This document shows, one piece after another, positions 40,888 to 49,793 of a stretch of DNA of 64,000 bases (within the stretch, counting starts at the first letter, position 1; each line of letters starts with the position of its first letter). Where the stretch lies: the NCBI GenBank assembly GCA_016713875.1, contig JADJOI010000003.1:2480001-2544000 (forward strand), in the 5' to 3' direction. The stretch is from Flavobacteriales bacterium (GTDB taxonomy: Bacteria > Bacteroidota > Bacteroidia > Flavobacteriales_F > PHOS-HE28). The notes below the pieces were generated by a model. It saw only the letters and a program-made list of their open reading frames with translations. It was not told the DNA's origin and ran no database searches. The translations under genes were made by a program, and so were the position numbers.

Positions 40888-43800
40888 ATGTCCCTTCGCG
40901 CCATCTGCCTCCCTCTGCTCACGCTCCTTGTCGCCTGCGGGCCTTCCGGCACGGGCACCGGCACGAACGCACCTGCCCCCACCGGGCCCTTGTTCGTGGC
41001 CCTGCCGATCGACAGCACCGGCATCCGCTTCACCAACCGCCTGGAGGAGTCGCCCTCGATGAACTACTTCACCTACATCTACGCGTACAACGGCGGTGGC
41101 GTGGGCGCGGGCGACATCAATGGCGACGGGCTCCCCGACCTCTACTTCACCGGCAACCAGCAGCGCGACCGCCTCTACCTCAACAAGGGCGGCATGCACT
41201 TCGAGGACATCACGGAGACCGCCCTGGGAGCCGATCCTGGGGGCTGGCGCACCGGCGTGGCCATGGCGGATGCGAACGGGGACGGCCACCTGGACATCTA
41301 TGTGTGCCGCAGCGGACCGACGGACGATACGGCGCTCACGCGCAACCTGCTCTACCTGAACAACGGCGACCTCACCTTCCGCGAGGCCGCCCACGACCTG
41401 GGCGTGGCCGACACCAGCCACAGCACGCAGGCGGCCTTCCTGGACGTGGAGGGGGACGGCGACCTGGACCTGTACGTCATCAACCATCCCAAGGACCGCC
41501 TCACGCGCGTCAGCGTGTCGCAGGTGCGCGCCGGCATCGAAGCGGGCACGGCCCCGAGCAACCGGCTCTTCGTGCAGGAGGACGGTCGCTTCCGGGAGGC
41601 CACCCGCGAGCACGGCCTGATGGACTTCAGCTTCAGCCTGGGCGTTTCGGTGGCCCACCTGGATGATGACGACCGGCCCGACCTCTACGTGGCGAACGAC
41701 TTCGACGTGGCGGACGCGCTGTACACGAACGACGGTGGACGCTTCCGCGATGTCGTGAAGGAGCGCACGCACCACGTGAGCAATTTCGGCATGGGCTGCG
41801 ATGTGGCCGACATCAACAACGACGCACTTCCGGACATCATGGTGCTGGACATGATGGCGGACGACCACGTGAGGAACAAGACCAACATGGGCAGCATGTC
41901 GCCCCAGGCCTTCTGGTCCATCGTGGCCGCCGGCCAGCAAGTCCAATACATGGTGAACACGCTGCAGTTGAACAACGGCAACGGCACATTCAGCGAGATC
42001 GCGCAATTGGCCGGCATCGCCCGCACGGACTGGAGCTGGGCCCCCTTGCTCGCCGACCTGGACAACGACGGCTGGAAGGACCTGATGGTCACCAACGGCT
42101 TTAAGCACGACATCCGCAACAACGACTACCAGCAGCAGGTGTACCGGGGCCTGAAGAGCGGCGAGGACTTCTACCGCACGCTGGACCTGGTGCCGAGCAC
42201 GCGCATCCGCAACTACCTGTTCTGCAACCAGGGGGCCGACAGCACGGGCCGGGCGCGGCTCACGTTCGCGGACAGTACGCAGACCTGGGGCTTCACCGAC
42301 CCTCTCAACAGCAACGGCGCGACCTACGCGGACCTGGACAACGACGGCGACCTCGACCTGGTGATCAACAACATCGACGCGCCCGCAACGGTGTACGCCA
42401 ACCGTACCCGTGAGCTGCACCCCGAACGGCACTACCTGCGCTTCGCGCTCAAGCAGGGCGGGCGGGACGCGCACGGGGCCCGCGTCACACTGCGTCACCA
42501 AGGGTCTGTGCAATACCAGGAACTGAGCCCGGTGCGCGGATACCAGAGCACGGTGGAGCCCGTGCTCCATTTCGGGCTGGGACCCAACACCAGCGTGGAC
42601 AGTGTGGAGGTGCGCTGGCCGGATGGCCGCTACACGCTGCTGCGCAACGTACAGACCGACCGGCTGGTGGCCGTGGACGACCGCGATGCAGGACCGGTAC
42701 CTGGGCCGCGGCCGGGACCGGCTGCGCTGTTCACCGAGGACCCGTCGCTGATCCCGGAAGGCACGGCGCACCTCGACCCCACCTACGATGACTTCCAGCT
42801 TGAGGTGCTGCTGCCCCACAAAATGAGCGAGCTCGGGCCCATGCTCGCCGTGGCCGACGTGAACGGCGACGGCCAGGACGACCTGTGGATGGGCGGTGGC
42901 CGTGGACAGGCGCCCGTGCTGCTGGTGCAGACCACCTCGGGCACCATGCAGGTGGCCCGCAACGCGCATCCGCTCACCGGAGAAGGCCAGGAACTGCTGG
43001 GTGCACGCTTCATCGACGGGGATGGGGACGGCGATCAGGACCTGCTCGTGATCGCCGGCTCCAACGAAGATGACCTGCGCAGCACGGCCTACCGCCACCA
43101 TTACCTGCGCAACGACGGCACCGGCCGGTTCACCCGCATGGAGGATGCCCTGCCGCCGATGATGACCAGCGGCCAGCGGGCCGATGCGGCGGACATCGAT
43201 GGCGACGGGGACCTCGACCTCTTCCTCGGCGGACGCCAGACCCCGGCGCACTACCCCTTCGCCCCCCGCTCCTACCTGCTGATCAACGACGGCACCGGAC
43301 ACTTCACGGATGCCACGGAACAACGGGCAAAGGACCTGATGGGACCTGGCCTGGTGAGCGATGCGCGCTTCGCGGACCTCGATGGCGACCACGATCCGGA
43401 CCTTGTGCTCGTCGGGGAATGGATGCCGGTGATGGTGATGATGAACGCGGGTGGGCGCTTCACGAATGCCACGGCGGCCGCAGGGCTCGAAGGCACCACC
43501 GGCTGGTGGAACAGCCTCTGTGCCGCCGACCTGGACGGTGACGGTGATGTGGACCTCGCCGCCGGCAACCTGGGATGGAACAGCAAGTTCAAAGCGGATG
43601 CTGCCCACCCTGTGCACGTGTACTGGGCCGACATGGACGGCAACGGCCGCTCGGACATCGTGCTGGCCAAGGAGAAGTCGGGGCACCAGATCCCGGTGCG
43701 CGGCCGCGAATGCAGCAGCCAGCAGTGCCCCGTGATCATGCAGCGCTTCCCCACCTACGAAGCGTTCGCCAATGCCGATCTACAGGCCATCTACACGCCG

Positions 43801-44238
43801 GAGAAGCTGGGCAAAGCGCTGCATCGCACCGCCACCTGGATGCGCTCCAGCGTGATGCTGAACGACGGCGCAGGCCGCTTCAGCATCCGGGCACTGCCCG
43901 TGGAGGCACAGCTGGGTCCCGTGAACGGCATCGTGGCCCTGGACGTGAACGCCGACGGCCGGCTCGATCTGGTGACCGCGGGCAACCACTGGGGCGCCGA
44001 AGTGGAGACCGTGCGCTACGATGCGGGGCGCGGCTGTGTGCTGCTGGGCGATGGCAAGGGGGGGTTCACCCCGCTCACGCCCACGACCTCGGGGTTCTTC
44101 GCCGGCGGCAACGCGCGTGACCTGGCGGTGATCCGTGTGGGACCGGACCGCACACCTGCGGTGATCGTGGCCGGCCATGGCGAGCGGCCTGCGGCCTTCA
44201 CCTTGGGGCGTCGGGTCAACGTGCTTTCCGCAAGGTGA
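40888..44238 (+). CDS. FG-GAP/VCBS repeat lipoprotein with ASPIC/UnbV domain (copy 2)
   Basis: 1116 aa from ATG 40888, 39 nt after copy 1 and colinear with it throughout. The lipobox is LLVAC (Cys near 15). The shared architecture includes the opening GIRFTNRLEESPSMNYF, repeated DxNxDG calcium sites, the ASPIC/UnbV segment (RGYQSTVEPVLHFGLG) and the C-terminal GRECSSQQC and AGNHWGAEVETVRYD blocks. The pair clearly arose by tandem duplication and has diverged considerably. Its 3' end overlaps the convergent histidine kinase gene by 23 bp. Confidence 0.87.
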   Translation: MSLRAICLPLLTLLVACGPSGTGTGTNAPAPTGPLFVALPIDSTGIRFTNRLEESPSMNYFTYIYAYNGGGVGAGDINGDGLPDLYFTGNQQRDRLYLNKGGMHFEDITETALGADPGGWRTGVAMADANGDGHLDIYVCRSGPTDDTALTRNLLYLNNGDLTFREAAHDLGVADTSHSTQAAFLDVEGDGDLDLYVINHPKDRLTRVSVSQVRAGIEAGTAPSNRLFVQEDGRFREATREHGLMDFSFSLGVSVAHLDDDDRPDLYVANDFDVADALYTNDGGRFRDVVKERTHHVSNFGMGCDVADINNDALPDIMVLDMMADDHVRNKTNMGSMSPQAFWSIVAAGQQVQYMVNTLQLNNGNGTFSEIAQLAGIARTDWSWAPLLADLDNDGWKDLMVTNGFKHDIRNNDYQQQVYRGLKSGEDFYRTLDLVPSTRIRNYLFCNQGADSTGRARLTFADSTQTWGFTDPLNSNGATYADLDNDGDLDLVINNIDAPATVYANRTRELHPERHYLRFALKQGGRDAHGARVTLRHQGSVQYQELSPVRGYQSTVEPVLHFGLGPNTSVDSVEVRWPDGRYTLLRNVQTDRLVAVDDRDAGPVPGPRPGPAALFTEDPSLIPEGTAHLDPTYDDFQLEVLLPHKMSELGPMLAVADVNGDGQDDLWMGGGRGQAPVLLVQTTSGTMQVARNAHPLTGEGQELLGARFIDGDGDGDQDLLVIAGSNEDDLRSTAYRHHYLRNDGTGRFTRMEDALPPMMTSGQRADAADIDGDGDLDLFLGGRQTPAHYPFAPRSYLLINDGTGHFTDATEQRAKDLMGPGLVSDARFADLDGDHDPDLVLVGEWMPVMVMMNAGGRFTNATAAAGLEGTTGWWNSLCAADLDGDGDVDLAAGNLGWNSKFKADAAHPVHVYWADMDGNGRSDIVLAKEKSGHQIPVRGRECSSQQCPVIMQRFPTYEAFANADLQAIYTPEKLGKALHRTATWMRSSVMLNDGAGRFSIRALPVEAQLGPVNGIVALDVNADGRLDLVTAGNHWGAEVETVRYDAGRGCVLLGDGKGGFTPLTPTTSGFFAGGNARDLAVIRVGPDRTPAVIVAGHGERPAAFTLGRRVNVLSAR

Positions 44239-45250
44239 ACGCGAAGGTGCTGCCCCGCCCCTCCTCGCTCTTCACGGTGATGGTCTGCCCGTGCGCGTCC
44301 ACGATGTGCTTCACGATCGCAAGTCCCAGACCGCTGCCACCTTCGTTCCGCGAACGGCTCTTGCCCACCCGGTAGAACCGTTCGAACAGCCGCGGCAGAT
44401 GCTCCTCGCTGATGCCGATGCCGTTATCGCTCACCTCCACGAGCACACGCTCATCCAGGTCGTCCACGCTCACCGTGCAGTGTCCGCCCGGCCGGCCGTA
44501 GTTCACCCCGTTCACGAACAGATTGACGAACACCTGGATCAGGCGGTCCTTGTCGCCGAGCACGGCAAGATCCTCCGGCACCTTGTCCAGCAGGGTGATG
44601 CCCTTCTCCCGCGCGGGCAGCTCCACATCCTCCATGGCCTCCTCCACGACCTCGCGGAGCGGGATGCGGTGCAACCGCAGGTCCATCACACCGCTTTCGA
44701 GCTTCGTGATCAGGTCGAGGTCCTCCACGATCTTGATCAACCGGTCGACCCCGTGGCTGGCGCGGGTGAGGAAATCACGATTGACCTTCTCGTCCTCGAG
44801 ACCGCCTTCCAGCAGGGTGAGGATGTAGCCCTGGATATTGAAGATCGGCGTCTTGAGCTCGTGGGCCAGGTTACCGATGAACTCCCGTCGGAATTTCTCG
44901 CGCTCCTTGAGCTCGGTGATCTCGCTGCGGCGTGCGCTCGCCCACTCGGCCACCTCGCCTTCCACACGGCCCAGCGCATCGTCGCTCATGCCCACGGCCG
45001 GGACGTCCGCCGCGCCGCGCAGGCCCTGCACGGTCTTGTAGATGCCCCGGATGCGGTCCTGGATGAAGCGCCGCAGTGCGAAGCTCAGCAACAAGTAGGA
45101 CACCGCCACCGCCAACACACCCACGACGATCGCCTGCGCGGCCCGCGGGAGGCCGTGATCACCGGTGACGACAAGGGTCGTGACCGCCGCCACGCCGCCG
45201 ATCACCAAGGTGACCAGGAGAATGAGCTGGCGTGGATGGATCGGGCGCAT
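44216..45250 (-). CDS. Sensor histidine kinase, PhoR-like
   Basis: 344 aa from ATG 45250. Two transmembrane helices (about 8-28 and 38-58) flank a very short loop, so there is no real extracytoplasmic sensor domain. A linker of about 60 residues leads to the HisKA domain with FIGNLAHELKTP (phospho-acceptor His130) and the HATPase domain with NGVNYG (N box), DNGIGIS (G1), FERFYRV and GGSGLGLAIVKH (G2). No response regulator is in the window, so the partner is elsewhere. It is divergent from a Na/Pi transporter gene, which, with the PhoR-like kinase sequence, hints at phosphate signalling. Confidence 0.9.
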   Translation of the reverse strand: MRPIHPRQLILLVTLVIGGVAAVTTLVVTGDHGLPRAAQAIVVGVLAVAVSYLLLSFALRRFIQDRIRGIYKTVQGLRGAADVPAVGMSDDALGRVEGEVAEWASARRSEITELKEREKFRREFIGNLAHELKTPIFNIQGYILTLLEGGLEDEKVNRDFLTRASHGVDRLIKIVEDLDLITKLESGVMDLRLHRIPLREVVEEAMEDVELPAREKGITLLDKVPEDLAVLGDKDRLIQVFVNLFVNGVNYGRPGGHCTVSVDDLDERVLVEVSDNGIGISEEHLPRLFERFYRVGKSRSRNEGGSGLGLAIVKHIVDAHGQTITVKSEEGRGSTFAFTLRKAR

Positions 45251-45259
45251 GCGAGGCCG

Positions 45260-45267
45260 CCAAGATA
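45260..45267 (-). promoter_or_regulatory. Possible -7 element TATCTTGG (histidine kinase)
   Basis: Minus-strand TATCTTGG ends 9 nt before the ATG at 45250; one mismatch from consensus. Confidence 0.35.
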
Positions 45268-45351
45268 CCCGGGTCGATGCCTGGAACATGGCCGGGGCCA
45301 CGCCGAGCGCGGGATTTAATGCTCCGTTAACATGGCCCTGAACCACCCCGG

Positions 45352-45359
45352 TACCTTTG
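45352..45359 (+). promoter_or_regulatory. Putative -7 element TACCTTTG (Na/Pi transporter)
   Basis: Exact TAnnTTTG match 27 nt before the ATG at 45387. Confidence 0.6.
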
Positions 45360-45386
45360 GACGCCGCCTCACGGAGGAGGTCGCCC

Positions 45387-47072
45387 ATGCCGTTCGGAAT
45401 CCTCGCCTTCCTGAAGCTCGCCGGTTCGCTCGGGCTCTTCATCTACGGCATGAAGGTGATGAGCGAGGGGCTTCAGAAGATGGCCGGCACGGGTATGCGC
45501 ACGGCGTTGAACGCCATTACGCGCGCGCGCTGGAAAGGCGTGCTCACGGGCCTGGGCATCACCGCGGTGCTTCAGTATTCGAGCGCGACCACCGTGATGG
45601 TGGTGAGCTTCGTCAACGCCGGGCTGATGAACCTGCGGCAGGCCATCCCGGTGATCATGGGGGCGAACATCGGCACCACGCTGAAGGCCCTGCTCATCAG
45701 CGTGCTGGGCTTCGCGTCGCTGCCCCTCGCCGAACTCTGCATCCCCATCATCGGTTTGGCCTTCCCGCTCATGTTCCTGCGCAGCGACCGCTGGCGACGG
45801 GTGGCGCAGTTCCTGATCGGGTTCGCCCTGCTGTTCCTGGGCCTCGACTTCCTGCGCGACAACGTTCCGGTGCTGAGCCCCGGAGCGCTCTACTTCCTGC
45901 GCGACCTGGGGGACAACGGGATCTTCAGCGTCCTCCTCTTCGTGCTCTTCGGCCTCTTCCTGGCGGTGGTGATCCAAAGCTCCAGCGCCGCCCTGGCCCT
46001 GACGATGGTGCTGTGCGAGAACGGCACCATCGGGTATCCGATGGCGGCGGCCATCGTGCTCGGAGAGAACATCGGCACCACCGTCACGGCCAACGTGGCC
46101 GCGCTTGTGGGCAACGTGTACGCGAAGCGCGCCGCCCGTGCGCACCTCATGTTCAATGTCATCGGGGTGCTGTGGGCCCTGCTCCTCTTCAGCCCCATCC
46201 TCCGGGGGGTCGCCTGGCTCGTGCGGGAAGGCACCGGCGGTTCGCCCTTCACCGATGTGCACGCGGTGAAGTACGGCCTGGCCTGGTTCCATGTGCTGTT
46301 CAATACGCTGAACACCTTGCTCCTGGTGGGTCTCGTGCCCTTTCTGGAGCTGCTGGTCACGCGGATGGTACCCAGCCGCGGCGAGGCCGACGAGGAGCAC
46401 CGGCTGGAATACATCGACACCGATGTGCCCCTGCCCGCCGAGCTCACCGAACTGGAGGCCCGGCGCGAGATCGTGAAGCTGGGGCGCTTGTGCGGCCGGA
46501 TGCTCGAGATGACCCGCGACCTCCTCACCGTCACCGCCGCCGGGGAGCGCGAGCGGCTGTTGCGCCGCATCGCCCGCTACGAGGAGATCACCGACCGCAT
46601 GGAACTGGAGGTGGGCCGCTACCTGACGAAGACCGGTGCCGAGGTGCGCGATGAGGCCTCGAGCTCCCGCATCCGGGCCCTGCTGGCCATCGCCGGCGAC
46701 CTGGAGCGCGTGGGCGACATCTTCTTCCAGATGAGCAAGGCCCTGGAACGCCGCTCCGATGACCGCCTCTGGTTCACGCCCGAGCAGCGCAACAACCTGC
46801 TGCAGATGATGGCGGTGCTGGAGAAGGCCTTCGCCGTGATGCACCGCAACCTGGAGGGCGACGGCACGAACGTGGCCCTCGACGAGGCCGTGATGGTGGA
46901 GGAGCAGATCAACCAGTTGCGCGACCAGCTGCGCAAGGCCCACCTCCGCAGCATCGAAAGCGGCGACTACAATGTGCGCAGCGGCCTGGTGTACACGGAC
47001 CTGTTCAACAGCTGCGAGAAGGTGGGCGACCACCTGATCAACGTCTCCGAAGCGCTGAGCGGCGAGTTCTGA
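45387..47072 (+). CDS. Na/Pi cotransporter family protein with PhoU-like domain
   Basis: 561 aa. Residues 1-320 contain two Na_Pi_cotrans repeats with the paired QYSSATTVMV and QSSSAALALT motifs and about eight membrane segments. The C-terminal 200 residues are a helical, charged PhoU-like domain that probably faces the cytoplasm. Members of this family import phosphate using sodium; the PhoU-like domain may regulate transport. The ATG at 45387 follows the promoter element; an in-frame upstream start at 45357 would overlap that element. Confidence 0.9.
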   Translation: MPFGILAFLKLAGSLGLFIYGMKVMSEGLQKMAGTGMRTALNAITRARWKGVLTGLGITAVLQYSSATTVMVVSFVNAGLMNLRQAIPVIMGANIGTTLKALLISVLGFASLPLAELCIPIIGLAFPLMFLRSDRWRRVAQFLIGFALLFLGLDFLRDNVPVLSPGALYFLRDLGDNGIFSVLLFVLFGLFLAVVIQSSSAALALTMVLCENGTIGYPMAAAIVLGENIGTTVTANVAALVGNVYAKRAARAHLMFNVIGVLWALLLFSPILRGVAWLVREGTGGSPFTDVHAVKYGLAWFHVLFNTLNTLLLVGLVPFLELLVTRMVPSRGEADEEHRLEYIDTDVPLPAELTELEARREIVKLGRLCGRMLEMTRDLLTVTAAGERERLLRRIARYEEITDRMELEVGRYLTKTGAEVRDEASSSRIRALLAIAGDLERVGDIFFQMSKALERRSDDRLWFTPEQRNNLLQMMAVLEKAFAVMHRNLEGDGTNVALDEAVMVEEQINQLRDQLRKAHLRSIESGDYNVRSGLVYTDLFNSCEKVGDHLINVSEALSGEF

Positions 47073-47079
47073 CCTGCCT

Positions 47080-47577
47080 TCAAGGCAGCACGATCGGACC
47101 CGTGGTGATCGCGTTGCTCTCGTGCAACGCACGGTCCACCAACTTCACCACGTACCGCACCGTATCGAACGGTGTGTTGGGAATGGTGGGCCAGGGCGTC
47201 AGGGCCACGGCCAGCTCCCCTTCCAGCGTCTTGTCCTGCCCGGACGGGGTGATCACCGGTACGCGGTAGTAAAGGGGCAGCAGCAGGGCAGGTCGCACCC
47301 ACACCCCGTTCTGCTTCTCCTCGTAGTCGAGGAACAGGTTGTAGAACCACGGGGCCACATCATAGGGCGGCAGGGTGTCGCCCTGGCCCAGCCCGATGTC
47401 GCCATCCCCATCGGTGAAGGTGATCACCAGCGAGGCGGAATCCCCGTGCGTGGTGAACGACTTGAGCTCGATCCGGGGCTCCACGGGGAACTCCTCCGTA
47501 CGCTGACAGCCCGCCCCGAGCAGGAGCAGGGCCAGCCCCACGGCTACCTTTGAGGAGATCGTTCCCGACCTGTGCAT
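47080..47577 (-). CDS. Lipoprotein of unknown function
   Basis: 165 aa from ATG 47577, with lipobox LLGAGC (Cys near 25). The mature part begins with a typical Bacteroidetes sequence (PRIELKSF ... SLVITFTDGDGDIGLGQGDT), an immunoglobulin-like strand with an Asp-rich turn that could bind calcium. The longer upstream frame is discarded because the promoter TACTTTTG sits 5 nt before this ATG. Function not recognised. Confidence 0.75.
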   Translation of the reverse strand: MHRSGTISSKVAVGLALLLLGAGCQRTEEFPVEPRIELKSFTTHGDSASLVITFTDGDGDIGLGQGDTLPPYDVAPWFYNLFLDYEEKQNGVWVRPALLLPLYYRVPVITPSGQDKTLEGELAVALTPWPTIPNTPFDTVRYVVKLVDRALHESNAITTGPIVLP

Positions 47578-47582
47578 CACTC

Positions 47583-47590
47583 CAAAAGTA
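47583..47590 (-). promoter_or_regulatory. Putative -7 element TACTTTTG (lipoprotein)
   Basis: Exact TAnnTTTG match on the minus strand, 5 nt before the ATG at 47577. Confidence 0.6.
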
Positions 47591-47611
47591 CGGCTCTGAG
47601 CGCCGATCGCC

Positions 47612-48613
47612 ATGCCGGCTGACCGGTGGTCGTCCTGGATGGAACGACCCTTCGCGGTCGACGGTCCCGAAGCGTTCAACGCGCTGGCGCTCGATCTATT
47701 TCGGCTGCACGCGGCGCACGGTCCGATCTACCGCACCTTCCTGAAGGGCCTGCGGATCGATCCGGACCGGGTGCGTACGGTGGAGGCCATCCCCTTTCTG
47801 CCGATCCAGGCGTTCCGCGACCATCCGGTCGTGCTGGAGGGACTGACCCCGGACCTGACCTTCACGAGCAGCGGCACCACCGCGGCCATCACCGCCCGGC
47901 ATCATTTGCCCTGGCCGGCGCTCTACGAGCGGTCCTTCCTGAGCGGCTTCCGGAAGGTCCTCGGCGATCCGGTCACCTGGCGGATCATCGCCCTGCTGCC
48001 GGCCTATTTGGAGCGGCCGGACAGTTCGCTGGTGCACATGGCCCAGCGGCTGGTGGAGGCCAGCGGCGATCCGCTCGGCGGCCTTTACCTCAACCAGTAC
48101 GCCCAGGTGGCGGAGCTGCTCCGGCGGTCCGAGGAGGAAGGGCGCAAGACCCTTCTGCTGGGCGTGCCTTTCGCCCTGCTCGACCTGGCGGAACGGCATC
48201 CCATGCCGTTGCGGCACGTGCACATCGTGGAGACGGGGGGCATGAAAGGGCGCCGCCCGGAGCTGGTGCGCGAGGACCTGCACGAACGGCTGCGACAGGC
48301 CTTCGGGGTGGACCAGGTCGGAGGCGAATACGGCATGACCGAGCTGCTGAGCCAGGCCTGGAGCCCGGGCGCAGGCCGCTACCACTGCCCGCCATGGATG
48401 TCAGTGCGCATCCGGGAGGTCAACGATCCGTTCGCGCCGCAGCAGGTGGGCCGCACCGGAGGCATCAACATCATCGACCTCTGCAACATCGCCAGCTGCC
48501 CCTTCATCAGCACCCAGGACCTGGGCCGACTCCACCCGGACGGAAGCTTCGAGGTGCTCGGGCGCTTCGACCATAGCGAGGTCAGAGGCTGTAATCTGCT
48601 GGCCGAGGCTTGA
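47612..48613 (+). CDS. LuxE/PaaK-like acyl-protein synthetase
   Basis: 333 aa, cytoplasmic. The LuxE-type fold is recognisable from the AMP-binding Ser/Thr/Gly stretch FTSSGTTAAIT near residue 90, ETGGMKGRR near 210 and GEYGMTELLSQAWSPG near 235. LuxE activates fatty acids as acyl-AMP and carries them on a Cys. Related Bacteroidetes enzymes usually sit in other pathways, and nothing next to this gene shows which substrate is used. No promoter was clear. Confidence 0.85.
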   Translation: MPADRWSSWMERPFAVDGPEAFNALALDLFRLHAAHGPIYRTFLKGLRIDPDRVRTVEAIPFLPIQAFRDHPVVLEGLTPDLTFTSSGTTAAITARHHLPWPALYERSFLSGFRKVLGDPVTWRIIALLPAYLERPDSSLVHMAQRLVEASGDPLGGLYLNQYAQVAELLRRSEEEGRKTLLLGVPFALLDLAERHPMPLRHVHIVETGGMKGRRPELVREDLHERLRQAFGVDQVGGEYGMTELLSQAWSPGAGRYHCPPWMSVRIREVNDPFAPQQVGRTGGINIIDLCNIASCPFISTQDLGRLHPDGSFEVLGRFDHSEVRGCNLLAEA

Positions 48614-48616
48614 CGA

Positions 48617-49231
48617 TCACAGTTCCTCGGCCACCACTTCGCGCACGCCGGGCACCATCTGCTTGAGGAGGTTCTCCACCCCGCCCTTCAGGGTCACCAT
48701 GCTGCTGGGGCACCCACTGCACGAGCCGCGCAGGGTGACCGTCACCACGCCGTCGCGGAACGAGCGGAAGGCGATGTGGCCACCATCGCCCTCCACGGCG
48801 GGCCGCACGTACTCCTCCAGCACCGCGATGATGCGCGCATCGGCCTCGCCGGAAGGCTCCACATGGCCCATGGCCCGGTCGTTGGCCTCGGCCAGCTCGC
48901 GTGCGGGCACGTCCCCGTAAAGCACACGGCCGTCGTTGCGCATGTGCTCCTGGATGAACTCCCGCAGTTCCAGATGCACCATGTCCCAGCTGACGATGTC
49001 GTTCTTGGTCACGGTGATGAAGTTCGCCCCGATGAGGACGCCCGTGGTCATGGGCAGGTTGAACACCTTTTCGGCCAGCGGGGACACACCTTGGGCCTGT
49101 TCGGGGGAAAGGAACTCGAGCACGCGGCCCTCGGGCAGCAGGGGCACGCTGCTCACGAAGCGCATGGTGGCCGGGTTGGGCGTCATCTCGGCGTACACCG
49201 AGGCGGGCGGTGGCGTGCTGGTGGCTGACAT
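48617..49231 (-). CDS. NifU-family Fe-S protein with Nfu N-terminal scaffold domain
   Basis: 204 aa. An N-terminal Nfu_N scaffold domain (TPNPATMRFVSS near residue 20) is joined to a C-terminal Nfu domain with GSCSGCPSS, Cys171 and Cys174 being the cluster ligands. A Nfu_N-Nfu protein of this kind occurs in many Bacteroidetes and in mitochondria (NFU1), where it transfers [4Fe-4S] clusters to target enzymes. It starts 4 nt after a perfect promoter element. Confidence 0.93.
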   Translation of the reverse strand: MSATSTPPPASVYAEMTPNPATMRFVSSVPLLPEGRVLEFLSPEQAQGVSPLAEKVFNLPMTTGVLIGANFITVTKNDIVSWDMVHLELREFIQEHMRNDGRVLYGDVPARELAEANDRAMGHVEPSGEADARIIAVLEEYVRPAVEGDGGHIAFRSFRDGVVTVTLRGSCSGCPSSMVTLKGGVENLLKQMVPGVREVVAEEL

Positions 49232-49235
49232 GGTG

Positions 49236-49243
49236 CAAAGCTA
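49236..49243 (-). promoter_or_regulatory. Putative -7 element TAGCTTTG (NifU-like)
   Basis: Exact TAnnTTTG match on the minus strand, 4 nt before the ATG at 49231. Confidence 0.6.
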
Positions 49244-49315
49244 GGACGCCGACCAGACGGCTTGGGTTCACAACATGGGCGCACGGGCGTGTGGACGATG
49301 GTGGGGCCCACCGCC

Positions 49316-49323
49316 TATTTTTG
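49316..49323 (+). promoter_or_regulatory. Putative -7 element TATTTTTG (metal-related unit)
   Basis: Exact TAnnTTTG match ending 5 nt before the ATG at 49329. Confidence 0.6.
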
Positions 49324-49328
49324 CCGCG

Positions 49329-49727
49329 ATGAACGCGCTCCGCCGCCACCGCTGGATGCATGCCGCCTTGTCGGCCCTGCTCATCCTGGCCGCTGCGGCG
49401 CCCGCCCTGTCGCGGATGACATGCCTGGAGGCCGGGCACAGCCAGCTCGTCCTGGGAGACCTGAACGATTGCTGCCCCGAGCCGGAGAACGCCGCCGGTG
49501 CCACCGTAAAGGCCCAGTGCTGCGTGGCCACCACCGCCCATGCTTCGCAGGACGCGTTCGTACCTGCGCACCCGGTCGCCACCGTGTCGCTGGATGACTG
49601 GGCGCTGCCCTCCCCGGTGGTGGTGACGGCCCTGACGGCCTGGGGGCCCCTGTGGGTGTGTGGCCACGGCCCCCCTCCATTGGCTGCCACCGAGCGGCTT
49701 GCGCGCCTGCAGGTGTTGCGCATCTGA
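49329..49727 (+). CDS. Small Cys-rich exported protein, HYC_CC_PP-like
   Basis: 132 aa from ATG 49329. A signal peptide (hydrophobic 13-27) is followed by a segment with one isolated Cys, a CC pair (DCCPE), a second CC pair (QCC) and a C-terminal PPP followed by LARLQVLRI. This order fits the Bacteroidetes HYC_CC_PP family, small proteins often found next to TonB receptors and metal-binding genes; the exact first motif is not present. The following gene is a TonB-dependent receptor on the same strand, so the product may bind a metal in the periplasm. Function not proven. Confidence 0.6.
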   Translation: MNALRRHRWMHAALSALLILAAAAPALSRMTCLEAGHSQLVLGDLNDCCPEPENAAGATVKAQCCVATTAHASQDAFVPAHPVATVSLDDWALPSPVVVTALTAWGPLWVCGHGPPPLAATERLARLQVLRI

Positions 49728-49793
49728 TCATCGGACGACCCGCGGTTCCGGCCTGCTCGGCCTCGGTCCCCTTGTCCTTCCGATCGATCTCCC

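Noticed and set aside
40681..43686. 1001-codon open frame on the minus strand
   Set aside because: Antisense to the second FG-GAP lipoprotein; the repeat structure and GC bias of that gene explain the length. The 689-codon frame at 38527-40596 is the same effect on the first copy.
37700..44100. Repeated Asp/Gly-rich DNA in 37.7-44.1 kb as a CRISPR or tandem DNA repeat
   Set aside because: The repetition is at protein level (FG-GAP calcium sites), with variable spacing and DNA sequence.
47074..47088. Small hairpin CTGCC/GGCAG after the Na/Pi transporter
   Set aside because: Five pairs overlapping the stop of the convergent lipoprotein gene; may be chance.
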